Assembly (NCBI GenBank): GCA_030531305.1
Contig: JAUNNT010000011.1
Span: forward strand, 1 to 42,717
Origin: Akkermansia sp.
GTDB lineage: Bacteria; Verrucomicrobiota; Verrucomicrobiia; Verrucomicrobiales; Akkermansiaceae
Direction: 5' to 3'
DNA: 42,717 nt
Part shown: positions 6,571 through 14,574 of the stretch, piece after piece
Layout of the letters: each line of letters opens with the position of its first letter
Position numbering within the stretch: the first letter of the stretch is position 1
Position numbers and translations under genes: made by a program
Notes under the pieces: model-generated
What the model was told of the DNA's origin: nothing
Databases searched by the model: none
What the model saw: only the letters and a program-made list of their open reading frames with translations

Positions 6571-8541
6571 TCATTCCCCGGGAAGGTCCTCCGGCTCAAT
6601 CCCCGCCAGTTGCGCATCCGTGGGATTGGGAACGGAAACCAGGCGGTTGGCCTGGCGGGTGACGCTCTGCTCAAAGAGGTTGCGGACCTCGCGGGCGTTC
6701 GCAAAGTTCTCCGTGCGGTGGGCGTACAGGTCCTCCAGCACGCGGCGCGCCTTGTCGGCCGCGGCATCGGAGAGGGTGTAGCCGTTCTTGCGGCACATGC
6801 CGGCAAAGATGTCCAGCAGCTCCGCGGGGGTGTAGTCCTCAAAGTGGATGAACTTGTTGAAGCGCGAGGCCAGGCCGGGGTTGGACGCAATGAACTGCTG
6901 CATGAGCTTGGGATAGCCAGCCACAATCACAATCAGGTCGTCCCGGTGGTCCTCCATGGCCTTGAGCAGGGTGTCGATGGCCTCCTGCCCGAAGTCGTTC
7001 TCGCCCTTGCTCTGGGAGAGGGTGTAGGCCTCGTCGATGAACAGCACGCCGCCCAGCGCCTTCTTGATGACATCCTTGACCTTGAGCGCGGTCTGGCCCA
7101 CATATCCGCCGACCAGTCCCGAGCGGTCGACCTCCACGAGGTTGCCGCCCTTGAGGATGCCGAGCTCCTTGTAGATGCGAGCGAGGAGGCGCGCCACGGT
7201 GGTCTTGCCGGTGCCCGGGTTGCCGGAGAAGACGAGGTGGTTGGAGGTGGGGATGGTCTTCATTCCGCGGGCGAGGCGCATGCGCTGCACCTCCAGCAGG
7301 TGCACCATGGAGGTGACGTCCTCCTTCACGGCGGTGAGCCCGGTGAGGGAGTTCAGCTCGTCCAGCAGCTCCGGCAGGCGGGAGGTCGGCTCGCCGGGCG
7401 CGGAATCGCGCGCGGGGGAATCGGTCTGCGCCTCCTGGTAGAACGCCTGGTCCAGGGTGACGGTTTCCGTGAGGGAGCAGGGGAAGGCGTTGTTGTAGAT
7501 GCGGTTGAGGTGGGTGATGTAGCGCAGGTAGGCGTCGATTTCCCGCTCGGTGGTCGTGGAGTCCGCGATGATGAATTCCTTGCCGAAAGCCTCGAACGCC
7601 TTGATGACGGCAGGGCCGCTCTTGAAGTCGGGGTTCCCGCGCTCGGCCATGTAGCGGTCGTCGCGGATGCAGTCCTCCATGGTCTGCGGGCAGCGCTCCA
7701 GGATGCCCGCGGGCTCGATGCCGCCGCAGTGGATGCTCTCCTGCAGGGAGACGGCGTCCACGGGCGTGTCCAGGTAGAAGCGCATCATGGTGGTCTCGTC
7801 CGGCGAGATGTGCCCGTCCGCGGAGATGATGTAGACGGCGAAGTCCTGCAGGTCCCGCAGGAAGTGCAGGTAGCCGTCCTTGTGTGAGCCGAGGTTGGCG
7901 ATGCGCGTCTGCGTGGCTTCCCGCATGGAGGTGAGCAGCTTCTTGAAGTCGTCGTAGTTGGGGGCGATTTTGGCAATCTCCTTGGACTGTGCGAGGTTGA
8001 AGGAGTATCGGAAGTCGCGTGACTGCCACTTGCGCTGCAGGTGGTCGTTGGAGAAGGTGACCAGGAAATCGATGTAGGCATCGCGCCGTGCGCGGGCCTG
8101 TGCGGCGCTGCCGCGGGCCGCGCGGTTGGTGCCGGCCTGCAGCACGGCCTCGCTCAGCTCGAACATGTTCTCCACGTAGATCTTGCTGGGGTGGTAGCCG
8201 CGGAACGGCACGGCTTTCTCCGCCTCCAGGACGGTGTGCAGGGAGAACGGTGCCTTGGCGGGGTAGTCCGCGTCCGTGATGCCGCGCTCCTCCATGTAGC
8301 GCTGCCATTTCTCCTCCGTCAGACGGTAGCCGAACAGCGCGCAGATGCACTCCAGCTCGTCCTTCACCAGGTTCCCGTCCGCATTGGCCAGGTACAGCAG
8401 GAACGCCATGGCGTCCAGCCGCAGCACCTCGCGGAAATCCTTTTCCTTGTACGCGCCGCCGCGCGTCACGAAATCGCACAGCGCGGCGAGCCGCATTTCC
8501 ATGGCATGGCGTTCACGGGAGAGTTGGCGGGTGTTGATCAT
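6571..8541 (-). CDS. AAA+ ATPase (SpoVK/CbbX type) with two TerB-like modules
   Basis: A 656-residue protein. The C-terminal third is an AAA+ domain of the CbbX/SpoVK class: Walker A GNPGTGKT (K446), the GGYVGQTALKVK pore-loop region, Walker B GVLFIDEAYTL, and LASRFNKFIHFEDY before the lid. The N-terminal two thirds carry two helical segments centred on acidic loops, ANADGNLVKDELE (about 53-65) and ISADGHISPDE (D242), which look like TerB/DjlA-type metal-binding modules. Start at 8541 (MINTRQLSRE) is chosen because a TTGACA-17-TAAAGA promoter ends 13 nt upstream; the ATG at 8583 lies within the -35 box. The function is unknown: a remodelling ATPase with TerB-like sensors is inference. No partner gene adjoins it. 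Confidence 0.75.
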   Translation of the reverse strand: MINTRQLSRERHAMEMRLAALCDFVTRGGAYKEKDFREVLRLDAMAFLLYLANADGNLVKDELECICALFGYRLTEEKWQRYMEERGITDADYPAKAPFSLHTVLEAEKAVPFRGYHPSKIYVENMFELSEAVLQAGTNRAARGSAAQARARRDAYIDFLVTFSNDHLQRKWQSRDFRYSFNLAQSKEIAKIAPNYDDFKKLLTSMREATQTRIANLGSHKDGYLHFLRDLQDFAVYIISADGHISPDETTMMRFYLDTPVDAVSLQESIHCGGIEPAGILERCPQTMEDCIRDDRYMAERGNPDFKSGPAVIKAFEAFGKEFIIADSTTTEREIDAYLRYITHLNRIYNNAFPCSLTETVTLDQAFYQEAQTDSPARDSAPGEPTSRLPELLDELNSLTGLTAVKEDVTSMVHLLEVQRMRLARGMKTIPTSNHLVFSGNPGTGKTTVARLLARIYKELGILKGGNLVEVDRSGLVGGYVGQTALKVKDVIKKALGGVLFIDEAYTLSQSKGENDFGQEAIDTLLKAMEDHRDDLIVIVAGYPKLMQQFIASNPGLASRFNKFIHFEDYTPAELLDIFAGMCRKNGYTLSDAAADKARRVLEDLYAHRTENFANAREVRNLFEQSVTRQANRLVSVPNPTDAQLAGIEPEDLPGE

Positions 8542-8554
8542 AGAGACGCCCCCA

Positions 8555-8583
8555 TCTTTACCACGCCCGCCGCGCGTTGTCAA
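8555..8583 (-). promoter_or_regulatory. Promoter of the AAA+ gene
   Basis: On the minus strand TTGACA (8583-8578), 17 bp, TAAAGA (8560-8555). The start codon is 13 nt on, giving a leader of about 6 nt. It excludes the longer start at 8583. Confidence 0.6.
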
Positions 8584-8618
8584 TCTCGGAATGCCCTGCG
8601 CGGCGGCGCGTTTTTTCC

Positions 8619-8647
8619 TTGCATGGTGCAGGACGGGGGATTAGAAT
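8619..8647 (+). promoter_or_regulatory. Promoter of tatA, -10 box 7 nt before ATG
   Basis: TTGCAT (8619-8624), 17 bp, TAGAAT (8642-8647), then seven bases and ATG at 8655. It lies back to back with the AAA+ promoter. The upstream ATG at 8646 overlaps the -10 box and so is unlikely to be used. Confidence 0.6.
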
Positions 8648-8654
8648 GGGCACC

Positions 8655-8885
8655 ATGAACACGCTGGCCATATTGTCCTCCCCGTTGCAATGGGGCATAC
8701 TCATCCTGGTGTGCCTGCTGGTGTTCGGCGCCAAGCGGCTGCCGGACATTGCGCGCGCGCTCGGCCGCAGCCTGGGCGAGTTCGGCAAGGCACGCCGCGA
8801 GTTCGAGGACGCCCTCAACAACAGCGCCAAGGAGGCCGAGAAAAAGGACGAAAAGCCGGATGAGCCGGATAAACCGCAAGAATAG
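8655..8885 (+). CDS. tatA: Sec-independent translocase subunit TatA/TatB family
   Basis: A 76-residue protein that forms the export channel of the twin-arginine pathway with TatC. An N-terminal hydrophobic segment (about 8-25, LQWGILILVCLLVFG) is followed by the hinge FGAKRLPDIARALG, an amphipathic helix with a characteristic FGKARREF, and a charged lysine/glutamate/proline-rich tail. The size favours TatA over TatB. tatC is 28 kb away at 37.1 kb. The ATG at 8646 would add three residues, but the promoter points to 8655 and to a leaderless message. A hexamer repeat and a bidirectional terminator follow the stop. Confidence 0.9.
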   Translation: MNTLAILSSPLQWGILILVCLLVFGAKRLPDIARALGRSLGEFGKARREFEDALNNSAKEAEKKDEKPDEPDKPQE

Positions 8886-8888
8886 GGT

Positions 8889-8917
8889 AATTCCTAATTA
8901 GGATTAGGATTAGGAAT
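8889..8917. repeat. Hexamer short tandem repeat (copy 2), 3 nt after the tatA stop
   Basis: AATTCCTAAT is followed by three AGGATT-type units ending in AGGAATT, so the ends also form a short inverted repeat (AATTCCTA / TAGGAATT). It is opposite in orientation to the copy after eamA. It sits between the tatA stop and the terminator. Confidence 0.85.
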
Positions 8918-8920
8918 TGA

Positions 8921-8948
8921 AAAACGCGAGCGAGCTCGCGTTTTTTTT
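8921..8948. terminator. Bidirectional terminator between tatA and dnaA
   Basis: AAAACGCGAG (8921-8930), loop CGAG, CTCGCGTTTT (8935-8944), then more T. The A-run and T-run flanks make it usable for both convergent genes. Confidence 0.92.
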
Positions 8949-8956
8949 CCGCCGCC

Positions 8957-10354
8957 TCACGCCAGTTCGGCTGCCAGCTTCTTGACCACGGCGGCCAACT
9001 CCGGGTTCTTGGCGATATCCGCCTCCACCTTGCGGGCGGCGTTGAGCACGGTGGCGTGGCTGCGCCCGCCGAACGCCGCGCCGATTTCCTGCAGCGAGCT
9101 CCCCGTCAGCTTGCGGGAAAGGTACATGGCCAGCTGGCGCGGCTGCACCACGGCGGCGTTGCGCCGCGGCCCCGTCAGCTCCGCCAGCCGTAGGTCGAAC
9201 TCGTTGGCTATCCTCTGCTGGATGTCCGCCACGGTCACCGTGCCGCCCTTGCTCTCGCGCACGATGTCCGCAATATACTGCCTGGCCTCCGCCATGGTGG
9301 GGCAGCGTCCCGCGAACGACGCGAAGGTGACGAGGCGCACGCACGCGCCCACCAGCTGGCGCACGGAGCGCGTGACGCTGCGGGCCAGGTAGTTGACGAT
9401 GTCGTCGGTGATGTACTCGCTCTTCCACTGCTTGCAGACGTTGCGGAGGATGGCGGTGCGGGTCTCTAGGTCCGGCAGGTGGACGGAGACGGTCATGCCC
9501 TGCTGGAAGCGTGAGCTGAGGCGCGGCTCCAGGTTGGTGATTTGGGAGGCGGGGCAGTCCGCGGTGAGCACTATCTGTTTGCCGCTGCCCAGCAGGGCGT
9601 TGAAGGTGTGGAAGAACTCCTCCTGCGTCTTGGCGCCGCGGGAGAGGAACTGCACATCGTCGATGAGCAGCACGTCCGCCTTGCGGTACTTGCGGCGGAA
9701 CTCCGTGATGGCGCGCGAGCCGTTGCCGATGGCGTCGATGTAGTCGTTGGCGAACACCTCGCTGGTGAGGTAGAGCACCTTGGCGCCCTCGTGGCCGGCC
9801 AGGATGGCGTTGCCGATGGCGTGCAGCAGGTGGGTCTTGCCCAGCCCTGGGCCGCCGTAGATGAACAGCGGGTTGTACGGCATCTTCTCCAGGCACGCCG
9901 CGCAGGCCTTGGCGGCCGCGCACGCGAAGTCGTTGCAGCCGCCCGTCACGAAATTGTCAAAGGTGAACGATGCGTTCAGGCCGCTCACGGGCGCGCCCTT
10001 GCCGCGGGTTGCCTTCCTCTTGGGGGTGGCTTTCGGGGCGGGGGCTTTCTCTTCCGCCGCCGGCACGGCCTCCTGCGCGGCGGGGGCAGGGGCGTCCACC
10101 TGTTGGAAGGTAACGTTGCGCGCGCCTTTCAGCACCTTGGTGGCCGCAAACACGATGCGGTCCTCGTAGTTCAGCTCCACCCAGTCGATGAGCGTGCCCG
10201 CAGGGTACGCGAGCGTCAGCGTCTCGCCGTTGTCTTCCGTGAGCGACAGGGGGGCGATGTACGTGTCGATGCCAAAGGAATCTCCGCCGTCCAGCCTCTT
10301 CATCTCGCCGACGATGTCGTCCCAAAGTCGGCTCAACTGTTCCTCCCTGTCCAT
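8957..10354 (-). CDS. dnaA: Chromosomal replication initiator DnaA
   Basis: A 465-residue initiator. Domain I is about residues 1-85 (LWDDIVGEMK), a flexible Ala/Pro/Lys-rich linker is about 88-120, and the AAA+ domain starts at SFTFDNFVTGG. Walker A is GGPGLGKT (167-174), Walker B VLLIDDVQFL, followed by the sensor region LEPRLSSRFQQG. Domain IV ends with the DNA-binding signature GSSLQEIGAAFGGRSHATV. The start at 10354 (MDREEQLSRLW) matches the family; an in-frame ATG at 10399 would add 15 polar residues. The gene stands alone; dnaN is not adjacent. The AT-rich gap upstream is discussed as an origin candidate. Confidence 0.97.
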   Translation of the reverse strand: MDREEQLSRLWDDIVGEMKRLDGGDSFGIDTYIAPLSLTEDNGETLTLAYPAGTLIDWVELNYEDRIVFAATKVLKGARNVTFQQVDAPAPAAQEAVPAAEEKAPAPKATPKRKATRGKGAPVSGLNASFTFDNFVTGGCNDFACAAAKACAACLEKMPYNPLFIYGGPGLGKTHLLHAIGNAILAGHEGAKVLYLTSEVFANDYIDAIGNGSRAITEFRRKYRKADVLLIDDVQFLSRGAKTQEEFFHTFNALLGSGKQIVLTADCPASQITNLEPRLSSRFQQGMTVSVHLPDLETRTAILRNVCKQWKSEYITDDIVNYLARSVTRSVRQLVGACVRLVTFASFAGRCPTMAEARQYIADIVRESKGGTVTVADIQQRIANEFDLRLAELTGPRRNAAVVQPRQLAMYLSRKLTGSSLQEIGAAFGGRSHATVLNAARKVEADIAKNPELAAVVKKLAAELA

Positions 10355-10719
10355 GATTGCTCGCTTGCCCTGTCTAGATGTTTTTTCTCTCGTTTGCACC
10401 CCGTGTCTCGGTGGGGTGCGGTTGCGGAGTGGACTATGCCACGACCCCGGATTCGGAAAAAGATTTTTTTTGTCTGCCCCCGGGGGGTGCCACCCCTTTT
10501 TCCATGTTCCATGAGCGTTCCACGGAGGGAAATTTTTTCTGGGTTAAAGAGGGGTGAATTTTAAGTCTTCCTGATTGTTTTGCAATTGCCCGGTATGCCC
10601 CGTGGAACATCTTTCCACGCCGTATGCAACACATTGAACACCAATATATAAAACTAAATTTCGACAAGGAATGAAAGTGGGTGCCGCAGGGCATGGAGCA
10701 CCCCCAAAATCAAGGGGTT
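10355..10719. other. Gap upstream of dnaA: dnaA leader and possible oriC
   Basis: This 365-bp gap has no gene and is clearly more AT-rich than its surroundings. Three copies of a TTCCACG core occur: GTTCCACGG (10517-10525), its inverse CCGTGGAAC (10600-10608), and TTTCCACGC (10612-10620); they resemble degenerate DnaA boxes, whose consensus is TTWTNCACA. An AT-rich tract lies at 10632-10660 (CAATATATAAAACTAAATTT). A GCACCCC/GGGGTGC hairpin (10396-10402/10413-10419) sits in front of the dnaA start, and GTGCAA-17-TAGACA is a weak dnaA promoter candidate. No perfect DnaA box was found, so the origin call is tentative. Confidence 0.35.
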
Positions 10720-11601
10720 TCAGGCGGTGAAATGCTGCCACCCGGAGGGCAGGTTTTGGACCCCCTCGGCGGTCAGTCTGCCGATGCGGGTTACAGGGGT
10801 TGGCAGAGGGGTTTCGGAGAGCCTTTCGGCCACCTCCGGCGGGAAGCTCATCAGCAGCTCGTAGTCTTCCCCGTCGCATATCCCCTGGCGGGGGGTGCAG
10901 CCATCGTGCAGCGGCAGGGAAGCCTCGTCCACCTCGAACCCGCAGCGGGATGCCGCCGCCAGTCGCGGCAGGTCGGTCCCCAGGCCGTCGGAAAGGTCCA
11001 TCATGGCGGAGGGGCGCAGGCCGCGCTCCATGAGCGTGCGCGCCAGCTGCACGCGCGGCGTGAAGTCCAGGTGGCGTCCGCTCTCGAAGGAGCCGCCGAG
11101 CTTGCCGCTGACGTAGAGGAAATCGCCGGGGCGTGCGGTGGAGCGCAGCACGGCGCGCCCGTGCTCCACGCGCCCGGTGAGCGCCACGGAGATGGCCAGG
11201 CCGTCGTGAGGCAGGGCGGTGGTTTCCCCGCCTGCAAGCGAGATGCCGAACTCCGCCGCCAGACGCGCCAGGCCGCGGTAGATGCCCTCCAGCAGCTCCA
11301 CCCCGCGCTGCGGGTGCACCAGCAGGGTCACCAGCGCGTGCTCCGGGATGCCGCCCATGGCCGCTATGTCGGAAACGGCGCGGGCCAGCGCCTTGCGGCC
11401 GATGCTCTCCGGCTCGGTGTCGCGTGTGAAATGCACGCCCTCCACCACGGCATCCGTCTTCAAGAGCGTGTCCCACTCCGCGTTGCGGGCGGCCACGGCG
11501 CAGTCGTCCCCCGCGCCCACCAGAAGGGCCTCGTTGCCCGTCAGGTGCGGCAGCAGGCGGCGCAGTACGGCGTCCTCGCCCAGCTGGGAAAGCGGTTCCA
11601 T
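10720..11601 (-). CDS. thiL: Thiamine-monophosphate kinase
   Basis: A 293-residue ATP-dependent kinase that makes thiamine diphosphate. It has the ThiL landmarks in order: QLGEDAVLRRLL at the start, GAGDDCAV (metal-binding aspartates), LLKTDAVVEGVHF, ARAVSDIAAMGG, GGETTAL, and MMDLSDGLGTDLPRLA. Length is somewhat short of the usual 310-330, with a compact C-terminus. It follows the CPBP protease gene by 10 nt and is probably transcribed with it from the promoter at 12.46 kb. No TPP riboswitch is seen upstream. Confidence 0.94.
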   Translation of the reverse strand: MEPLSQLGEDAVLRRLLPHLTGNEALLVGAGDDCAVAARNAEWDTLLKTDAVVEGVHFTRDTEPESIGRKALARAVSDIAAMGGIPEHALVTLLVHPQRGVELLEGIYRGLARLAAEFGISLAGGETTALPHDGLAISVALTGRVEHGRAVLRSTARPGDFLYVSGKLGGSFESGRHLDFTPRVQLARTLMERGLRPSAMMDLSDGLGTDLPRLAAASRCGFEVDEASLPLHDGCTPRQGICDGEDYELLMSFPPEVAERLSETPLPTPVTRIGRLTAEGVQNLPSGWQHFTA

Positions 11602-11611
11602 GGAAGAACGA

Positions 11612-12454
11612 CTAGGTGGATTGGTGGATGAGTGTAAGGACGGCCACGCCGTTGAATGCGGCGTGGATGCACATCGGCAGCCACAGGGACCTGGCCTTCT
11701 CGTACGCCAGGCACTGCACCACGCCGAAGATGAACAGCGGCAGCAGCTGCGGAAGCGATGCGTGCACCGCCGAGAACAGCAGCGCGGACGCCAGCGTGGC
11801 GCTCACCTTGCCCGCGTGCTTCTTCAGGATGTTGTACAGGAACCCGCGGAACGCGCACTCCTCGCAGATGGGCGCCTGCACGACCGCGGCAACGGTGATG
11901 AAGAGCGTGGACCAGCCGTCGCCCCCCTTCGCGCCCGCCTGCAGCTCCTCCACCACGTCCTGCTGCTCCGGGCAGCCGGTCGCCTGGATGAGCCAGTCGG
12001 TGATGCCGGACACGTTTACCGCCCCGGCCCCCAGCCAGCAGATCATCAGGAAGCCCAGCACCATCAGCCCGCCCTTGATGAACCCGAACCGCGGCCGCGG
12101 CAGCTTCTGCAGCGTGAAGTAGCGCGCCAGCATCGGCAGGTACAGCACCAGCGTGAACACGATGTTGAACAGCAGCTCCAGCGCGCTTGGCACGCTGCCG
12201 TCGTCAGGCCTGTCGCCCCCCGCCAGCACCGTGCACCAGATGAACACAATCAGAAAGCCCGCCGTGAGCAACTGGTCCCACTTGTTGGGAAACAGACTGT
12301 GCGGGTACTGCGGCACCGCGGGCAGACCGTTGCCCGCCAACCGCGCCACCGCCCCGCACACCCACAGCGCGAAGCACAGCGCCAGCGCAAACGCCATCAC
12401 GCAGACCTCCGCCACCCCGTGCGGCACCAATATGCCTGTTGCATCCGCCAGCAT
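11612..12454 (-). CDS. CPBP (CAAX/Abi) family intramembrane protease
   Basis: A 280-residue membrane protein with about seven or eight hydrophobic segments. The glutamate-rich catalytic motif is present as PICEECAFRGFLYN (EExxxR), followed by ALLFSAVHASLP (the FxxxH-type histidine) and HAAFNG near the C-terminus, which together define the CPBP/Rce1-like family. The substrate is unknown. It is upstream of thiL by 10 nt, but no functional tie to thiamine is apparent. The ATG at 12454 lies only 6 nt after a TAGAAT box, so a leaderless message is predicted. Confidence 0.85.
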   Translation of the reverse strand: MLADATGILVPHGVAEVCVMAFALALCFALWVCGAVARLAGNGLPAVPQYPHSLFPNKWDQLLTAGFLIVFIWCTVLAGGDRPDDGSVPSALELLFNIVFTLVLYLPMLARYFTLQKLPRPRFGFIKGGLMVLGFLMICWLGAGAVNVSGITDWLIQATGCPEQQDVVEELQAGAKGGDGWSTLFITVAAVVQAPICEECAFRGFLYNILKKHAGKVSATLASALLFSAVHASLPQLLPLFIFGVVQCLAYEKARSLWLPMCIHAAFNGVAVLTLIHQST

Positions 12455-12460
12455 GCCCCT

Positions 12461-12489
12461 ATTCTACAGGCACCCCCCCGATTCATCAA
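12461..12489 (-). promoter_or_regulatory. Promoter of the CPBP-thiL unit, -10 box 6 nt from ATG
   Basis: On the minus strand TTGATG (12489-12484), 17 bp, TAGAAT (12466-12461), then six bases and the ATG at 12454. Confidence 0.55.
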
Positions 12490-12571
12490 GGCAAAACGCT
12501 GCGCTGTCCGGTGCTGCCCCGTGCTCCCCATCAGTCGCCCAAAGATTTCTGGAACAATTGCGAGCCTTGAT

Positions 12572-12633
12572 GATTTTTTCTGCATCATGGGCTTGCTTTC
12601 TTGGTCATTTTGTGTAAAATGATGCAGATAAAT
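12572..12633 (+). promoter_or_regulatory. fic promoter embedded in nested inverted repeats
   Basis: CTGCATCAT (12580-12588) and ATGATGCAG (12619-12627) are perfect inverted arms; with one indel the pairing extends to GATTTTTT and GATAAATC. Inside lies TCATTTT (12605-12611) / AAAATGA (12616-12622), a second palindrome. TTGCTT (12593-12598), 16 bp, TAAAAT (12615-12620) is the likely promoter, so the right arms cover the -10 box. This layout suits a repressor-controlled promoter. The region is AT-rich compared with its neighbours. Confidence 0.5.
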
Positions 12634-12641
12634 CGTCCGTG

Positions 12642-13688
12642 ATGCACCGTTTCGACTACAGCAAATCCGCGCAGAAAGTGATGGAACCGGAGGTGGTATC
12701 CCTGCTGATGGCTGTGCAGGAATACAAGGGGCGCGTGCATGTCCGCGAGCAGGCTGCGCCCGCATTGCTGGAGACGTTGCGGGAGATAGCCAAGATTCAA
12801 AGCACGGAGGCGTCCAACAGAATAGAGGGCATTGTCACCACCAGTCCGCGGCTCAAGGCGCTGGTCCAGCAAAAGACTACGCCACGCAACCGCTCGGAGG
12901 AGGAAATCGCCGGGTACAGGGATGTGTTGAACACGGTTCACGAGAATTACCAATACATTTCCCCTCTGCCCCCGTACATTCTGCAAATGCACCGGGATTT
13001 GTATGCGTACAGCGGGCGGGGCGGCGAGTGGAAGCGCACCGACAACATTATTTCCGAAACGGATGCCCGTGGGAACAGGCATGTGCGGTTCGAGCCCGTG
13101 CCCGCCTACCGCACGGCGGATGCCATGGAGTCCCTGTGCACCGCTTTCCGCGAGGCTTTGCAGAACCGCGTGGCCGAACCCCTGGTGCTGATTCCCCTCT
13201 TCATCCTGGATTTCCTGTGCATCCACCCCTTTGCCGACGGCAACGGGCGCATGAGCCGGCTCCTGACAACCCTTCTGCTGAACCGCAGCGGGTATGATGT
13301 GGGACGCTACATCAGCCTGGAACACATCATTGATTCGGCAAAGGAGGGATACTACGGCTCCCTGCAAGCCAGTTCCGCGGGCTGGCATGAGAACAGGGCG
13401 GACTACGTCCCCTTTGTCCGCTATTTCCTCGGTGTCCTCATCAAGGCGTACACCGAGCTGGAATTACGCATGAATGCCGTTGGAACGGCCAAAACCAGCA
13501 AGCCCGGGCGCGTGAAAGCCCTCTTTGCCCAATCGCTCGGCCCGTTGAAGAAATCGGATATCGCCGAGAAATGCCCGGACATCTCGCTCACTACCATTGA
13601 ACGCGCCCTTCACGCCTTGCAGGGGGAGGGGTATATCGTCCGCATCGGTAAAGGCCGCGCCACGGCATACGTTCGCAAGGATGCGTAG
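12642..13688 (+). CDS. Fic-domain AMP-transferase with N-terminal inhibitory motif
   Basis: A 348-residue Fic protein, expected to transfer AMP (or another nucleotide moiety) to a protein hydroxyl. The catalytic motif HPFADGNGR (H195-R203) is complete. The autoinhibitory helix motif S/T-x-x-x-E-G/N is present at S58-N-R-I-E62-G63, placing it in class II, where the inhibitor lies N-terminal in the same chain. The C-terminal part (about 280-345, KKSDIAEKCPDISLTTIERAL) reads as a winged-helix domain, as in many stand-alone Fic regulators, so it may bind its own promoter. Start is ATG 12642; a GTG at 12639 is in frame. No antitoxin gene adjoins. Targets cannot be told from sequence. Confidence 0.9.
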   Translation: MHRFDYSKSAQKVMEPEVVSLLMAVQEYKGRVHVREQAAPALLETLREIAKIQSTEASNRIEGIVTTSPRLKALVQQKTTPRNRSEEEIAGYRDVLNTVHENYQYISPLPPYILQMHRDLYAYSGRGGEWKRTDNIISETDARGNRHVRFEPVPAYRTADAMESLCTAFREALQNRVAEPLVLIPLFILDFLCIHPFADGNGRMSRLLTTLLLNRSGYDVGRYISLEHIIDSAKEGYYGSLQASSAGWHENRADYVPFVRYFLGVLIKAYTELELRMNAVGTAKTSKPGRVKALFAQSLGPLKKSDIAEKCPDISLTTIERALHALQGEGYIVRIGKGRATAYVRKDA

Positions 13689-13738
13689 GAAATCCCAGCT
13701 TCCGGCGTGATTTCGCCGTTGCACGAGGAGGATTTGAA

Positions 13739-13767
13739 TTGCGTTCGGGGCGGTGGGGTGGTATAAT
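13739..13767 (+). promoter_or_regulatory. Promoter of pyrF operon, -10 box 9 nt before ATG
   Basis: TTGCGT (13739-13744), 17 bp, a perfect TATAAT (13762-13767), then nine bases and ATG at 13777. The predicted leader is only about 3 nt. Confidence 0.65.
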
Positions 13768-13776
13768 CCCCGCATC

Positions 13777-14556
13777 ATGAAATTCACGGAAAAGCTTTCT
13801 GCCCGCATTGCGGCCACGCGCTCCGCGCTCTGCGTGGGGTTGGACCCCCGCCCGCAGTCCGACAACATGAACGAGCTGGCGGACTGGCTACGCAGGGTGG
13901 TGGAGGAAACCGCGCCGTACGCCGCCGCCTACAAGCCCAATATCGCGTACTTCGAGGCCATGGGGCTGCCCGGCCTCAAGGTGCTGGAGGAGCTGCTGCC
14001 GGACATGCCCAAGGACATCCCGGTCATCCTGGACGCCAAGCGCGGCGACATCGGCGAGACCCAGAAATACTACGCCCAGGCGTATTTCGACCGCATGGAC
14101 GTGGACGCGGTGACGCTCAACCCGTTCATGGGCTACGACATCCTAGCGCCGTTTCTGGACCGCCCCGGCAAGGGCGTGTACCTGCTGGCGGTCACCACCA
14201 ACCCCGGTTCCGCGGACGTGGAGCAGCAGGTGCTCGCCAACGGCCGCCGCGTGTACCAGCTGGTGGGCGACATGGTGGAGCGCGCCAAGGCGGAGAACGC
14301 CGCCACGGAGGTGGGCATGGTGGTGGGCCTCACCAACGCCAACGGCCAAATCCTGGCGGAGCTGCCGGATGCGCCGCTGCTCATCCCCGGCCTCGGCGCG
14401 CAGGGGGGCGACCTCTCGGCCCTCACGGGCGGCACCCGCACGGCCCCGCCCACCATCAACGTCTCCCGCGGCATCCTCTACAAGGAGCCGGAGCTTTCCT
14501 TCGCCCAAAAGGCGGAGAAGTACGCCGCCCAGATCCGCGCCGCTCTCAACCTCTAA
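13777..14556 (+). CDS. pyrF: Orotidine 5'-phosphate decarboxylase
   Basis: A 259-residue enzyme for the last step of UMP synthesis. The catalytic motif DAKRGDIG carries K88, and the family hallmarks LCVGLDPRP near the N-terminus and VTLNPFMGYD follow. The DAKRGD arrangement and length match the type 2 subfamily rather than the E. coli form. It is the first gene of a tightly packed unit pyrF-thyA-folA-eamA that links UMP supply to dTMP synthesis. A perfect -10 box 9 nt upstream suggests an almost leaderless message. Confidence 0.95.
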   Translation: MKFTEKLSARIAATRSALCVGLDPRPQSDNMNELADWLRRVVEETAPYAAAYKPNIAYFEAMGLPGLKVLEELLPDMPKDIPVILDAKRGDIGETQKYYAQAYFDRMDVDAVTLNPFMGYDILAPFLDRPGKGVYLLAVTTNPGSADVEQQVLANGRRVYQLVGDMVERAKAENAATEVGMVVGLTNANGQILAELPDAPLLIPGLGAQGGDLSALTGGTRTAPPTINVSRGILYKEPELSFAQKAEKYAAQIRAALNL

Positions 14557-14574
14557 CCCCACCCAACCAACGCC

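Noticed and set aside
8646..8654. Upstream ATG of tatA
   Set aside because: It overlaps the -10 box of the tatA promoter, so it would not be transcribed.
10517..10620. TTCCACG motifs as a parS-like palindrome
   Set aside because: The inverse copies are 75 bp apart and do not form the 16-bp parS palindrome.
12455..12641. TPP riboswitch for thiL
   Set aside because: No THI-box consensus was seen, and the promoter leaves almost no leader before the first gene of that unit.
12622..12642. Six-codon leader peptide (MQINRP) ending in TGATG at the fic start
   Set aside because: Its ATG lies upstream of the predicted transcription start near 12627, so it would not be in the mRNA.
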